From contig CM053162.1 of NCBI GenBank assembly GCA_028571685.1, forward strand, positions 68,498,351 through 68,562,350: 64,000 nt of DNA. Direction: 5' to 3'. The position numbers and the translations under genes are program-made. Below are positions 1-10,923 of this stretch, in pieces. Below the pieces are notes generated by a model that worked only from the letters and a program-made list of their open reading frames with translations, was not told where the DNA came from and ran no database searches. The DNA is from Heterohyrax brucei (lineage: Eukaryota > Chordata > Mammalia > Hyracoidea > Procaviidae). Positions within the stretch are counted from its first letter, which is position 1. Every line of letters begins with the position of its first letter.

Positions 1-344
1 TGCACTTTCTTAGTTAATAATGTGTCAAGCTTCTCATTTCACACTCAATATTTCATTATAAGTAATCTTTCTTTTTAACTCTTTACTCTATGCAGAAGCA
101 AATTGAAAGTTAAAATGTTAAATGTATAAGTACATGCCTACACACACAAAAGCGATATGTGCCTAATACATTGACTAACTACCTTTTAAAAACAATCATA
201 AGTATTATATGTTATAAACAGATAAGTTCTATCTCACATCTGCTAATTAATACATGAACCTCTGAAATTTGGAATACTGAGTGGGTAAATATAGTAACGA
301 AGAAACATAACTAAAAAGCCAACAGTGCCCACTATAGAACACGT
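1..344. other. AT-rich sequence, no feature seen
   Basis: Unique-looking AT-rich sequence with no convincing repeat, ORF or splice structure. It ends where a MaLR LTR remnant begins. Confidence 0.5.
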
Positions 345-661
345 GAGTGGGAACTTCTGAGGTGCAGGGACTCTGGGTCTTTTTCAAAGGACACATTCTG
401 CTCTGGGCACTGCTTCTCGGTGGTGTGAGGTCCCCAGCTCTCTGCTTGCTTACCTTTCTTTTGTATCTCAAAAGATTGCCTTGAAGCACCATACAGTCTT
501 ACACATTGAGCCCTGTACCACCAAAACAACTGCCACCCATCCTCCCTCATTAACATCACAGAGGCAGAATTTACAACATATAGTATCACACAATACCAGG
601 AATCATAGCCTAGCCAAATTGCTACACACATATTTGGAGGAACACAAGTCATCCATGACAG
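345..661 (-). repeat. MaLR-type solo LTR, truncated
   Basis: On the minus strand this reads as a mammalian apparent LTR retrotransposon (ERVL-MaLR) LTR. The right end, reading ACACAAGTCATCCATGACA, is the reverse complement of the family's TGTCATGGATTGAATTGTGTC start. Inside, segments such as CAGGGACTCTGGGT, AAAGGACACATTCTGCTC and CTCATTAACATCACAGAGGC recur in the other LTRs of this window. The LTR 3' part is missing here, so the element is truncated. No internal retroviral sequence is attached. Confidence 0.8.
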
Positions 662-1660
662 TCTCTAACTGATTTATGTTTTAATCGATAAAAATTTTAA
701 TATCTAAAGTAAACTAGAAAAATACACAAAAGCTGACTAAAGCTACTACTTTAGAAAACTATACGAAATACCAAGTACTATTTAGTTTTGCTTGTGAAAA
801 ATGCTAAAACAACAATAGGAATTTCATCTTATCAATTGCAATTCACTTGACATTTAAATTCTTTTTTTTCCACTTTCTTCTATTTCAACATTGTATAATC
901 TGATCGAAAATCAGTGTCACACAAGCACTGAACCTTTCTCTAAATATAGTTGTTTTTCATATCCCCAACTTGGACAGTTATCAGCATCACAGGAAACTGC
1001 ATGAAATTTACCATTAATTGGCCTAAGGCTAACTACTTTGTGGATGAGAATTAAAAAGAGAGATTAAGAATTTATCAATGCAGAAGAATGGATAACTGTT
1101 TGAATACTAGCGGTATCACATTTACATAACATTTTGGCACTGTCTGTTCCCAATATCTTAGGGAAGACTTAAACTATCCAGTTTAAGGTTATGCAACAGA
1201 GGGTCAATAGAAAGTATTTAAAAGCCATAGCAAACTGTAGTAAGGCTAGTACAAGGAGATCATGTCCCACCCTGATGGTAGTTATTGTCCCTGCAGCCTG
1301 TTGTTGCAGAACCTGTCAAGATAAACTACAGTGTGAAATGCAGGGAGAATAATTTTATTTCTGTTATTAGTTAAAATATCACAAAGGCAATACCCATGAA
1401 AACCCTTCAAAGACTCGTATGTATTGGTTTGGTAATTCCATTTAAAAAAATCTCTTTCAGAAATAATCAGAAAGCCACAGATATGATGACAATATTGAAA
1501 AACATACGTATGTATGTGTGCATGGAGAAGTCCACTCAGGGCAAGGCCACGCACAACGAAAGGGCGTCTCCCAGTCCTGCACTGTGTCTGTGTGACTGGA
1601 CAAAGTTCAAGGTTCATGCCATCTGCTGCTAAAGCCAATCTCTGAGAGAGGAATTTGGGT
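662..1660. other. AT-rich unique sequence
   Basis: No repeat I recognise and no credible coding segment. The open frames near 1282-1671 (minus) and 1396-1632 (plus) overlap each other and show no conserved protein pattern. Confidence 0.45.
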
Positions 1661-2440
1661 GAAGTGGTCAAAGCTTTTTTATTTGCACACCCATATCCAA
1701 GGGACAGAGGGTATTTTCATCCTCAAAGCTTGTCCAAAGCTTCCAGGCAAGCCTGGGATTTTTAAAGGGAGAGGTCACATTCAGATGTAAGAGTTCAAAA
1801 GGGGCTTGAGGAGAGGTGCTGACTTCCTTCATTTCTTTGATCTCTCGAGGTCATCTGGGCAATCAGGGCATCACCTGCTTTGTAATCTCACAGGCCATCA
1901 CCAGCCATCAAGGGAAACAAAGTGGTGCTAGACAACATCTGGTCAGAAATCTGAAAGAAGAAGGCTCAAATAGGAGTTACTTCCCTGTCCTTCCTGGCCT
2001 CTTGCTTAATTCTTTTATCATTGGTTAGAGCCCAATTATTAAGACAAGAGCAGTCATTCATAGCCTCTACTTTACCAAATCTATGGTGGTGTCTCTGAGA
2101 GCTCCTCCCTCGCAGCTCCACCTGGGGCTTGTGGAATGTAGAACTCATGTTTCCCCAGAAGGTTGGGGGTGATCTGAAAGCATGCCTCTCAACCTCTGGT
2201 TTTCACCTGTAATCAGTCACAAATTGCACCCTGTTCTGTTTTGATTGACAGGTTCTTCACTATCTGATTTTATGAAGTGTTGACCATTCTCCTCTGTGTT
2301 AGTCTTGAAACTCCACTGACTTGCTGTGTAACACAGCAAAACTCAGCCCTCCACTGACAGACAGTGGTATTGCACGTGAGGTGCGTTGCCAGGCACTGAA
2401 TAGCTCTCCCATAATTCTATCACAGACCCATATATGCCCA
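1661..2440. other. Unassigned GC-richer block, possibly an old LTR
   Basis: This block is richer in G+C than its flanks and contains TTTTTATTTGC near its left edge, which would be a poly(A) signal for a minus-strand LTR. The phrasing resembles retroviral LTR text, but I cannot assign a family or boundaries. No open frame looks like a retroviral protein. Confidence 0.3.
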
Positions 2441-2448
2441 ACTATCTG

Positions 2449-2515
2449 GGGCAGTTCTACTCTATCCTATAGGGTCACTATGACATGAAATTGCCTTGAC
2501 AGCAGTGGGGTCTGG
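2449..2515 (+). repeat. AfroSINE, 3' half only
   Basis: Contains the body and tail GGGGCAGTTCTACTCTATCC, then TATAGGGTCACTATGACATG, then CTTGACAGCAGTGGGG. The tRNA-like head is absent or too diverged to see. Confidence 0.65.
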
Positions 2516-2662
2516 AATTGTATGTAAAAATTATGCTACTTACAGACGTACGTACAGTAATGGTTACTGCGAAGCAGATGTAGGCAGATGTGGTCACAAC
2601 ACATGCTTAAATGTACTTAAAACATACATTTCAAAATGATGTTAACAAATATATAATAAAAA

Positions 2663-2832
2663 CAAAAAGGACAAACTCACTGCCATTGAGTCGATTCTGA
2701 CCCATAGCGACCCAGTAGGACAGAACAGAGCTGCTTCCTAGAGCTTGCAAGCGTCGCCTGGCAGATTTAAACTGCTGATCTTTTGAGTAATAGACGTAGC
2801 ACTTAACCCACAACACCAGCGGGGTTTCCAGC
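2663..2832 (-). repeat. AfroSINE
   Basis: Full-length minus-strand copy. AfroSINE is a tRNA-derived retroposon. Its head carries an A-box-like TGGCATAGTGGTTAAG and a B-box-like AGTTCGAATCCACC, and its 3' tail resembles an RTE LINE end, so an RTE reverse transcriptase presumably mobilised it. Here the tail end reads CACTGCCATTGAGTCGATTC and the head end reads CAGCGGGGTTTCC. Confidence 0.9.
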
Positions 2833-2856
2833 ACATTTATAATATATATAAATAAA

Positions 2857-3025
2857 GGAAACTTTGGTAGCATAGTGGTTAAGTGCTATGGCTGCTAACC
2901 AAAGGACCGGCAGTTCAAATCTACCAGGTGTTCCTTGGAAACTGTATGGACCCGTTCTACTCTGTCCTATTGGTTTGCTATGAATCAGAATCTACTCAAC
3001 AGCAGTACTTCTTTTTTTTTTGGTT
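2857..3025 (+). repeat. AfroSINE
   Basis: Complete copy starting GGAAACTTTGGTAGCATAG, with a T-rich end. It lies 25 bp from the preceding copy in the opposite orientation, so the two form an inverted pair that could fold as a hairpin. Confidence 0.92.
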
Positions 3026-3737
3026 ATGTAAATAAAAGCAGATGTGAATATTACGAGTTAACCACCCCTTTAAAATAATTTACACTCATCAGTGACAATT
3101 TTATAAGAATATTTTATAAGCTTAAGATGTACAAGGTTATTTTATTTTGGAAACAAAATAGATAATTCTAGACATACTTCTTAAGCATATCAATTTGCAC
3201 CATTTTCAGAAGACACAACTTTTACCTTTTTTACTTTGAATTTAAGGTATTATGTGAAAAAGTCATCTTGCCAACTTCTGGTAGAATAACAAAGCAATGA
3301 TTTTAAGAGCTCAGCAGTAACACATGGATATGCAATGAAAATTTTAAAGCCTGCATTGACTTTTTAAAGTATGCTTGTTGAATATTAAATACCTGAAATT
3401 GCTGGCACCTATAGCACTTCATTCACTGTGAGATACAGAAACTGTGGGATTATTTTAAGGTACTAGCTTTAATAAATGGAAAGCACAGTTGAAAATAAAG
3501 TTTACTAAGAAATGCTTGTATTACAATCAATTTTTTAGGCTACTATCTGTATTGAAGTTTTGTATAAAAAATGTATGAAGTTTGAAAAATGAAGTGAGAT
3601 AGGATTTGAAAAGTTTTGAAAATGTGGGTTAAATTCAAGCACACTTGATAGAGTGTTTTTAACAAATTTTAAAGAATTTGTCATTCCGTTTTTGTGTACC
3701 ATACAGGATTTATGTTTTTAACAGTGGTTAAGAGCTC
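3026..3737. other. AT-rich unique sequence
   Basis: No recognisable repeat or coding exon. Strongly A+T-rich, with many short homopolymer runs. Confidence 0.45.
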
Positions 3738-3866
3738 CATGGATATCAAATCAATTCTGACTCACGGGAGAGAACTGCCCATATAGTTTCCTAGGAATGC
3801 CTGGTGGATTTGAACTGCTGACCTTTGGGTTAGCAGCCATAGCAATTAGCCAGTATGCTACTAAAC
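3738..3866 (-). repeat. AfroSINE, diverged
   Basis: The core GCCTGGTGGATTTGAACTGC and GGGTTAGCAGCCATAGCA are clear. The sequence is more diverged at both ends. Confidence 0.85.
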
Positions 3867-3884
3867 CAAAAAAATCCTAACATA

Positions 3885-4033
3885 CTGCTGTTGAGTTGAT
3901 TCCAACTTATAGAAACCCAATAGGACAGAGTAGAACTACTCCATGGAGTTTCTAAGGAGTAACTGGTAGATTTGAACCTACAATATTTTGGTCAGCAGAA
4001 GTAGTTCTTAACCACTATGCCACTGGGTTTTCC
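3885..4033 (-). repeat. AfroSINE
   Basis: Nearly complete copy. GTTGAGTTGATTCCAACTTA is the tail end, and CCACTATGCCACTGGGTTTT is the head end. Second member of the 3.7-4.5 kb cluster. Confidence 0.9.
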
Positions 4034-4037
4034 ATGT

Positions 4038-4197
4038 GCAAAAAAGCCCTGGTGGTATAGCAGTTAAGAGCTTGGCTGCCAACCCGAAGACTGGTAGCTG
4101 GAATCCACTGGCACTCTCTGGAAATTCTGCGGGACAGCTCTACTCTGTCCTACAGGGTTGTTATCAGTCACAATTAACTCAATACCAGTGGAGTTTA
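4038..4197 (+). repeat. AfroSINE
   Basis: Starts AAAAGCCCTGGTGGTATAGC and ends in a degenerate tail, CAATACCAGTGGAGTT. It sits immediately head-to-head with the preceding minus copy. Confidence 0.9.
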
Positions 4198-4317
4198 ATG
4201 GACAGCATAGTTGTAAAATACACTGAGAAACGGAGAGGTGTGGTCTTCAGAAGGTCAACCTGTCTATGATAAAGTCGCACTTGTTCTAATCTATGACTTT
4301 GCCTTTTTTGTTGTCTA

Positions 4318-4466
4318 AAACGTAAGTGCTATGTCTGTTAACCAAAATGTTAGCGGTTTGAATCTGCCAGGCACTGGTTGGAAATTCTGTGGAGATGTTC
4401 TGCTGTGTCTCAGAGGATCGCCGTGAGTTGGAATCGACTCAATGGCTGTGGGTTTTGGTTGGTTAA
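4318..4466 (+). repeat. AfroSINE
   Basis: The 5' end is clipped; sequence begins near the A box. The tail is well preserved: GAGTTGGAATCGACTCAATG followed by GGGTTTTGGTTGG. Confidence 0.9.
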
Positions 4467-4697
4467 AGAGGTGCATGGAAACACTGTCTTATTAGAAATG
4501 CAAATTACAACAGACTTCTATGATGAGTTTTAGTGGCTTCAGCCAAATATAATTGAATTCACACCAACTGACCTACGATAATGTTTACAGTATGTTCTGA
4601 CTTCAAACCCCATGGTGATTTTTGTTTGTATCACAGATCCTTTAGAGGAAGTCTTAATATCCCATCCTGTCTTTGAGAGCCATTTGCAAGAAAACCG

Positions 4698-5219
4698 TCT
4701 GCCATGGATTGAACTGTATCCCCCCAAAATATTGTTTAACTTGTCTAAACTGCAATTTCCAGTATGGTGTGATTGCCCACCGTTTTGTCATCTGACGTGA
4801 TTTTCCTTTGAGTTGTAAATTCTGTCTTGAGACATTAAAAAGGCAACATTAATGGCAGTTGTGTTGATGAAGTAGGACTCAGCCTATAAGATTAGACTGA
4901 GCCTAAATAAATCTATTTTGAGAAATAAAAGAGAGAAGCAATCAGAGAGACATGGGGATGTCGTAACACCAAGAAATAAGAGCTAGGAGAATAGTGAATC
5001 TCCTAGACCCAGGGTCCCTGCATTGAGAAGTTCCTGGACCAGAGAAGACGTATGACAAGGACCTTCCCCCAGAGTCAAGAGAAAGAGAAAAGTTTCCCTT
5101 GGAGCTGACACCCTGAATTCAGACTTTCAGCCTCCTAGACTATGAAAGAATAGATTGTCTTTGTGAAAGCCATTCATTTGTGTTATTCCTGTTATAGCAG
5201 CCCTAGATAACTAAGACAC
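4698..5219 (+). repeat. MaLR-type solo LTR, full length
   Basis: Begins TGCCATGGATTGAACTGTAT and ends CTAGATAACTAAGACA, the expected TG...CA layout. It contains a CCCTGAATTCAGACTTTCAGCC motif region and a 3' segment TTCCTGTTATAGCAGCCCTA. About 520 bp, a normal LTR size for this family. No internal region is attached, so it is a solo LTR left by recombination. Confidence 0.88.
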
Positions 5220-5274
5220 CATCTGAATTGTGAGGTCTAGTGATTGTAAAAATATGTATATACTATACATTTAA

Positions 5275-5442
5275 TGGAAACCCGGATGCTGTAATAGTTA
5301 AGCACTATGGCTGCTAACCCAAAGGTTGGCAGTTCAAAACCACCAGACCCTGCTCCTTGGAAACTCAACAGGTTAGTTCTGCTCTGCCCCCTAAGGTCAC
5401 TATGCTTTGGAATCAACTCAACAGCAGTGGCTTCCTTTGGGT
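5275..5442 (+). repeat. AfroSINE
   Basis: Complete copy. Head GCACTATGGCTGCTAACCC, tail GGAATCAACTCAACAGCAGTG. First of two copies in direct tandem orientation. Confidence 0.9.
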
Positions 5443-5452
5443 TTTATATATT

Positions 5453-5622
5453 CATGGAAACCTTGGTGGTGTGGTGGTTAAGCGCTATGGCTGCTAATCA
5501 GAAGGTCGGCAGTTTGAATTCACCAGGAGCTCCTTGGAAACTCTGTGGGGCAGTTCTGCTCTGCCTCACAGGGTCACTATGAGTTGGAATTGACTGGATG
5601 GAATTTTGTTTTTGTTTTTGTT
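5453..5622 (+). repeat. AfroSINE
   Basis: Complete copy with a (TTTTTG)n-like 3' end. It follows the previous copy by about 10 bp in the same orientation. Confidence 0.93.
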
Positions 5623-7198
5623 TGTGTATGTGATACAACTTAGAACTGTTTAATTATAAATAGTAGATTAACATATCTACTATTTCTTGAAATAAAAAGA
5701 ACCATGAATAATATCACAGATGTCACATGGAATCAAGACTAAATAATATTGTAACTTGGTTCTTTATTTTTATATTAGATTTCTATTTTACTGCTGTTAA
5801 ATTTGGAACCCATTTTTGAATGATTTTTGACAGTCATTTTAGTATCCTGCTGTCAGTGTGTGGCGATGAATAGAAAAGTGTATCTTTATTTCTATCTATT
5901 GCTCCTCCAATGAAGAGAAAATGAACTCATTTCTGCTTAGTGTGTTCTTTCTATCTAGATGACTTAGAAGCTGCAAAACTGTATCTAAAATAGTTTTTAA
6001 ATGATTTCACTTTTTTCAGTCCTGGTGAAGCTTCTGTAGTTTTCGTATTTGGAAGTGTTGCTAGGCAGTATCTTAACATTTCTTTATTTCTTCCAATTCC
6101 TTCACTTTTTTGTGTCACTGTTAGGTAGGGACAAGAGGTCACAGACACACAATATGCTCTCTCTCTTCTGTGTCTGAAATCTGCTGTAAGGACTGAGAAT
6201 CACTGAGTTTAATATGAAGGGAACAGGCCACTACTCATTTTCAGTTCTATTAGCCAAAACTCTGTCTAACAATTCAAACACAGGGGGAAATATAATTACA
6301 TGACTGGCTTGCCAGCTGCCTCCCACGTCCCTTCTGTGTCTCATGGGGCAGAGGAAAAGTGACTGCAATTACAGTTCAGATCTCAGAGGAATATTTATGT
6401 CACAGTTTTACCAGTAACTCTTGTACTTTTTATTAAGTTGTGCTAATAAAAAACATGGGTATGCTAATTTGTGCAATACTGCATTTTGTCAGTAGTAACT
6501 ACTACTTAATACAGCTTATGTGACATAAAGACTAAGAATACACTTCCTGAGGACACGCGTCATTCCAGAGGAAAACAGTATGAAATGTCGTTCTTGGTTT
6601 TTATTATGTTTTCTGCTCATAGTTTATGTTAGCACTGCCTACCTACAATCTTTACAGAAGTAATTCACGTTATAATTAATGGGGTTACACCCTTATTTTC
6701 TCAGATTCATTTTACTATGCAAATTCAAATGATAGATTCTCAATAGTCAATAAATATAAAGTTTGGGGCCATAAAAGAGACTCGTTTTCTTACAAATCAT
6801 TTAAGTACATACAGTTTAACAGAAAAACAATCTTAACAATTTCACAAGGCATCTTTTTGACAGTATATTAAAAATATACAAAACGTACCTTCTATGAGAG
6901 TTTCATACTTGTGCTATTAACACTAGACAAACTGTACAACCCACACAGCTTTAAAGGAGACAAGGTATGACTTTACATCCTGTTCAAAACAAACAAGCAG
7001 ACATCCCTGGAAACAAATAAATAAGCAAAACAATCAAAAGTCCATCTGTTTGAGTTGTTTACAATTTTTTTTAATGATTTGTGTTTTGTAAGCAGATTTT
7101 TGTTTTGATTTCTATCTTTCATTTCATTTAAATGTATTGCTATGTTTACACATGAAGGAATAACAAATGTAAGATCCCACTTAATACAACAGAGAACT
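5623..7198. other. AT-rich unique sequence
   Basis: About 1.6 kb with no recognised repeat, no splice-flanked open segment and no RNA gene that I can see. The minus-strand frame at 5951-6148 has no recognisable protein pattern. Confidence 0.45.
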
Positions 7199-7260
7199 CA
7201 AATGATATCCACTACCATCGAGTCCATCTGACTCCCAGTGACATAATACAAAGTGCTATT
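7199..7260 (-). repeat. SINE/RTE 3' tail fragment
   Basis: CCACTACCATCGAGTCCATC followed by TGACTCCCAGTGACATAA matches the shared AfroSINE/RTE 3' end. The rest of the element is missing. Confidence 0.6.
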
Positions 7261-7265
7261 CCAAT

Positions 7266-7452
7266 CAGTTGAAGCCCTTGCGTGGTACGACAGGTTAACT
7301 CAACTGGCTGCCAGCGGAAATGTTGGCGGTTCCAGTTTACTCAGAGGTGCCTCAAAGAAAGCCCTTGGGATGTAGTTCCGAAATCCCTACAGAGCACAGT
7401 TCAACTCTGAGACACATGTACTTCCTGTGAGCTGCTGTTGACTCAAAATCAT
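7266..7452 (+). repeat. AfroSINE, variant with a cleft body
   Basis: A different SINE layout. The head reads GTTAACTCAACTGGCTGCC, followed by CTCAGAGGTGCCTCAAAGAA and then CCGAAATCCCTACAGAGCAC before the usual tail. The same central module occurs at 33690-33830. It is interrupted by a T run. Confidence 0.65.
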
Positions 7453-7672
7453 GGATTTTTTTTTTTTTTATCTGTGGTATAATCAGGCCACAATCCTGGT
7501 TTCTAACACTAACGTTTTTTTTTTCCTCTTCTGTCTTCTGTCTCTTACATAAAAACATCAAAGTTTAAAACCTTTTGATTTTTCATGTAACTAGTATGAG
7601 TTAGAGTGGACTTGACAGCACTGTTTTTTTTTTTTTTTTTTTGTGGTGGTGGTAGTGGTAGTAACACCAGAG

Positions 7673-7833
7673 TAAACCCTGGTGGCATAGGGCTAAGTGT
7701 TACCACTGCTAACCAGAAAATTGGCAGTTCAAATCCACTAGGTGTTCCTTGTAAACACCATGGGGCAGTTCTACTTTGTCCGTAGGGTTGCGGTGAGTCA
7801 AAATCAGCTTGACAGTGGTGGGTTTAGGTGGTT
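7673..7833 (+). repeat. AfroSINE
   Basis: Complete copy: AACCCTGGTGGCATAGGGCT at the head and GACAGTGGTGGGTTTAGGTG at the tail. Confidence 0.92.
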
Positions 7834-8549
7834 TTTTCAGCAACACCAAAAGATCAGTCAAAGTCTCCGAGCTAAGAAAATGGCTCTGATTAAAAAAAAA
7901 AAAAAAAAAAAATTTCTTGTGAATCATTATTTCTGCCAGTTAGATGTAAAAAAAAAATCCGTGTTTTCTAGAAGACATCTCTTTTATATACTCTATCAGA
8001 CTACATGGACTTCAAGTAAACTTTCAAAAATCATCATTCTCTCTCATCATGTCCTCAAACTTGGTGACAATATGCTGTTATATGCCCATATATCTGTCAG
8101 CATGTTTTCTTTGAAGTGTTTCTTTTCAAAAAATTGTAATCGATAAACTCTAGATTTCTCGCCTACCTTTTGGAGTTTCAGTGTGTCTTACAATGAGTAA
8201 TATAGTGGTTTACACAGACAGGCTTTTATTTTTCCTGCACTTGATTTTAGCAATAGTTGGACATACAAAGCAAACAGTCTACCACCTTTCAGAAGGGAGA
8301 AAATCTGTCAGTTTTCAATGTCATGAGATTACATTTTGAAGAGCTTATTAGTTGGGTTCACTAACCTGTGAATTGTTTCCAAATTGAAATTAATTCTCCT
8401 TCACCACTCGTACTGTGATAACGAAGAAAATGTAAATAAGTGTAGTTGAGATTTCTCCTTAAATATATCATAAATATGTCATGACAAGTAGGAAAATCCT
8501 TGTGCATTTCTCTTCCTTCTCAACAAAACCAACCTCTCTTGTTAAAATT
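7834..8549. other. AT-rich unique sequence with a poly(A) run
   Basis: A poly(A) run of about 20 lies near 7891-7911. It lies beyond the preceding SINE and does not belong to it. Nothing else is recognised. Confidence 0.4.
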
Positions 8550-8712
8550 GGAAACCGTGATGGCATAAGTGCTAGAGTAACGTTTAACCAAAAAGCTGGT
8601 GGTACTAATCCATCAGGTACTCCTTGGAAACTGTATGAGGCAGTTCTACTCTGTTCTTCAGGGTCACTATGAGATGGAATTGACTTGATGGCAGTGTTTT
8701 TGTTTTATTTTG
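8550..8712 (+). repeat. AfroSINE
   Basis: Diverged complete copy. CCATCAGGTACTCCTTGGAA and CAGGGTCACTATGAGATGGA mark the body and tail. Confidence 0.88.
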
Positions 8713-8879
8713 GAGGGAGATCATTGCAAGCAACGATGTACAGTATCATATTAAAAGTTAAATTATTATATCTATAGTTGTACTCTTTATATTTTGGTCA
8801 AATTGAAAAGTTCTATTTTTATAAAAGCATTTTTATGCATCCTATTTTGTACATATCAGAAACCCCATTATGGTTTCAT

Positions 8880-8935
8880 GTCTTTGAGTCAATTATGACT
8901 CGTGGCAATTTTATATGACAAAGTAGAACTGTCCC
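8880..8935 (-). repeat. AfroSINE tail fragment
   Basis: TTTGAGTCAATTATGACTCG and GACAAAGTAGAACTGTCCC are the tail and body; the head is lost. Confidence 0.65.
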
Positions 8936-9276
8936 AGATCATATTAGGTGCTCCCAATAGGTCATAATCAATAATGCATACCATCATTATTGAATTACAT
9001 TTACAATATGTAGTAAGGCAAGATAATAATATAGCCAATGAAAATCCAATTTTTATTTGAAAATGAATACAAGTACGGCTTGGTTTTTCATCAAATTATT
9101 TCTCTAATCTTGACAACAGAACGATTTCTGATGAATGCAAGACTAATTAATCAGTTAGAAAATTCATGAGGTTAAACCAGGGAGAAGACTGGCCAATTGC
9201 TTTGCTAGTTCATGACTTTGGTTTATCAACTAGCTTAGCAGTGCGCAACTCTGACTGTGAAGAAAAATTACCTATA

Positions 9277-9358
9277 AACCCATACCAAGTGCCATCAAAT
9301 CAGTTCCAACTCATAGTGACCTTATAGGCAGAGTAAAACTGCTCTGTATAAGGTTTTA
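9277..9358 (-). repeat. AfroSINE 3' half
   Basis: AGTGCCATCAAATCAGTTCC and CATAGTGACCTTATAGGCAG are tail sequence. The copy stops within the body. Confidence 0.75.
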
Positions 9359-9369
9359 AAAAATCAGCC

Positions 9370-10014
9370 TGATTATGGACTAGACACACTACTCCTCAAT
9401 TCCCTCTGAAAACTAAGTCCTGGAGTGCTAACTGAACAGAACCCTCTGGACACACAGGAAGCCCTAGGGTATGCCATAAAGTGATCAGACTGGACTAAAC
9501 ACCAGTAAACAGATACGTAACTCTCTGTGATGAGGCAGAGCACGCTGAGACCTCTCCTGCTGACTCGCCACCTGTGTGGACTGCAGGTACTGATGCTTTT
9601 TTCTTTGTTGTTTGATTTTCTGGGAGGCAGTGAATGGCATGAGCTGCCAAATATGCTGAACTGCAGTGCTAAAGTACATAGCATATAGAACAACACAGAG
9701 ATAGTGTGTGGAATAGCCACATTTTGAGAGTCCTGCTCCTGAACGAGGGCATCACTGCCTCCTCACCCTCTATTTTCTGAGCTCTGCCGTAGATGCTGCT
9801 GTTTTGTGGTGGGAGGGGCAGCTCTGCTGGGAAGCCATCTTGGTCAGCTAAGAGGCAGAGTCACCCAACCGGAGGCCTCAGCAAGGATAATACCCAAGCT
9901 GAGAAGCAGTGCCACCCCAGACAGCACTTTTCCAGCAGAATGGCTGTGTTTAGCACAGCGTTACTTTATGGATAGGGCCCTGCAAAGATGGCAGCAAGGG
10001 CCGTAACATCACCT
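9370..10014. other. Unassigned GC-richer block
   Basis: Noticeably richer in G+C than its surroundings, with several overlapping short open frames on both strands. None has a recognisable protein. It abuts a minus-strand LTR, so retroviral or L1 5' UTR origin is possible. I cannot assign it. Confidence 0.3.
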
Positions 10015-10461
10015 GTCCTAGTCACCAGGTACTGCTCTAACAGAAAATACCATGAGTGGAAGGTTTCATGAGGAGAAGCTTTTATGGTCACAGTGCAGTG
10101 AGCCACAAATCCGTTCATAAGCTACAAGTCCCTTCAACATGAAAAATGATCACAGTCCAGTGGGCTGAGTCCACATCCAGTGAGAGCATCTCGGCACAGG
10201 AGCCTCGGCTCCAAAGGACGTGCTCTGCTCTCGGTGCTTCTCTCTCGGTGGTACGAGGCTCCCAACTTCCTCAGCCCCCTTCTTCCCTTATATTCCACAA
10301 GCTTCAGTCCTGCCTCACTAACACAACTGCAAACCATTCTCCATCATCAGTATCACAGAGGCAGGGTTCACAACACATGGGAGGAAGGGCACCATGCTGA
10401 AACGCCAAACCAATTCAAATCAACACATACATTTTTGGGGGAACACAATTCAATCCATGAC
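10015..10461 (-). repeat. MaLR-type solo LTR
   Basis: The minus-strand LTR start is visible as the right-end AACACAATTCAATCCATGACA. The left end carries GGTACTGCTCTAACAGAAAA and ATACCATGAGTGG. The subfamily-specific CCACAAATCCGTTC also occurs in the LTR at 28530-28982, so these two are sister copies. Confidence 0.87.
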
Positions 10462-10923
10462 ACCACCCTACTTTGAACTACATCAGAACATCTGGGGATG
10501 GCTGAAGAGGTGCTTCTTTTGTCAGCTGGAAGGCAGGACCTGCCACACCTGATGGCCTGGTTGGTTTTGGCAGCTGTTAGATAGGTCCTAAATTTTTTAA
10601 ATAAGACTGCCTGGAGAAATAACTGCTGAGTGGCCTGGCAGCATCTCATTCAGTCTTCACTGACCCACATCATAAGGTCATTTGATGGCCACCCAGTAAC
10701 TTCGTAAGTATGTCTCCATCTTTACCAAATAGGATGCAGCGTCTGTCACTCCAGAGAGTCCACTGGGGCCAGTCAATAGAATACACAAGGGTGACTGGTG
10801 GCCAACTCACTTCTCAAAGCTATGCCTCAGCTCCTGCTGAGGTAAAACCACAGAAAATAAACCGCTTCTAGATGGCCCAAAGTCAACAAAACCATCTCTA
10901 ACCATTTTAAAAAACAGCCCACC
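10462..10923 (+). repeat. Probable L1 5' UTR
   Basis: The stretch immediately before the L1 ORF1 start aligns by eye with the corresponding part of the minus-strand L1 at 20855-20945: both have a GATG(G)CCCAAA core and end in CC-ATG-GCT. The part nearer the LTR is less certain. Confidence 0.5.

Noticed and set aside
1282-1671. 129-residue minus-strand frame as a gene
   Set aside because: No recognised domain, no convincing splice sites and an overlapping plus-strand frame.
2663-2832. tRNA genes at SINE heads
   Set aside because: A-box and B-box-like motifs are present, but no copy folds into a complete tRNA with an acceptor stem; they are SINE promoters by descent.
7742-8146. 134-residue frame with a Lys run
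   Set aside because: Starts inside a SINE and crosses a poly(A) tract; the Lys run is the translated homopolymer.
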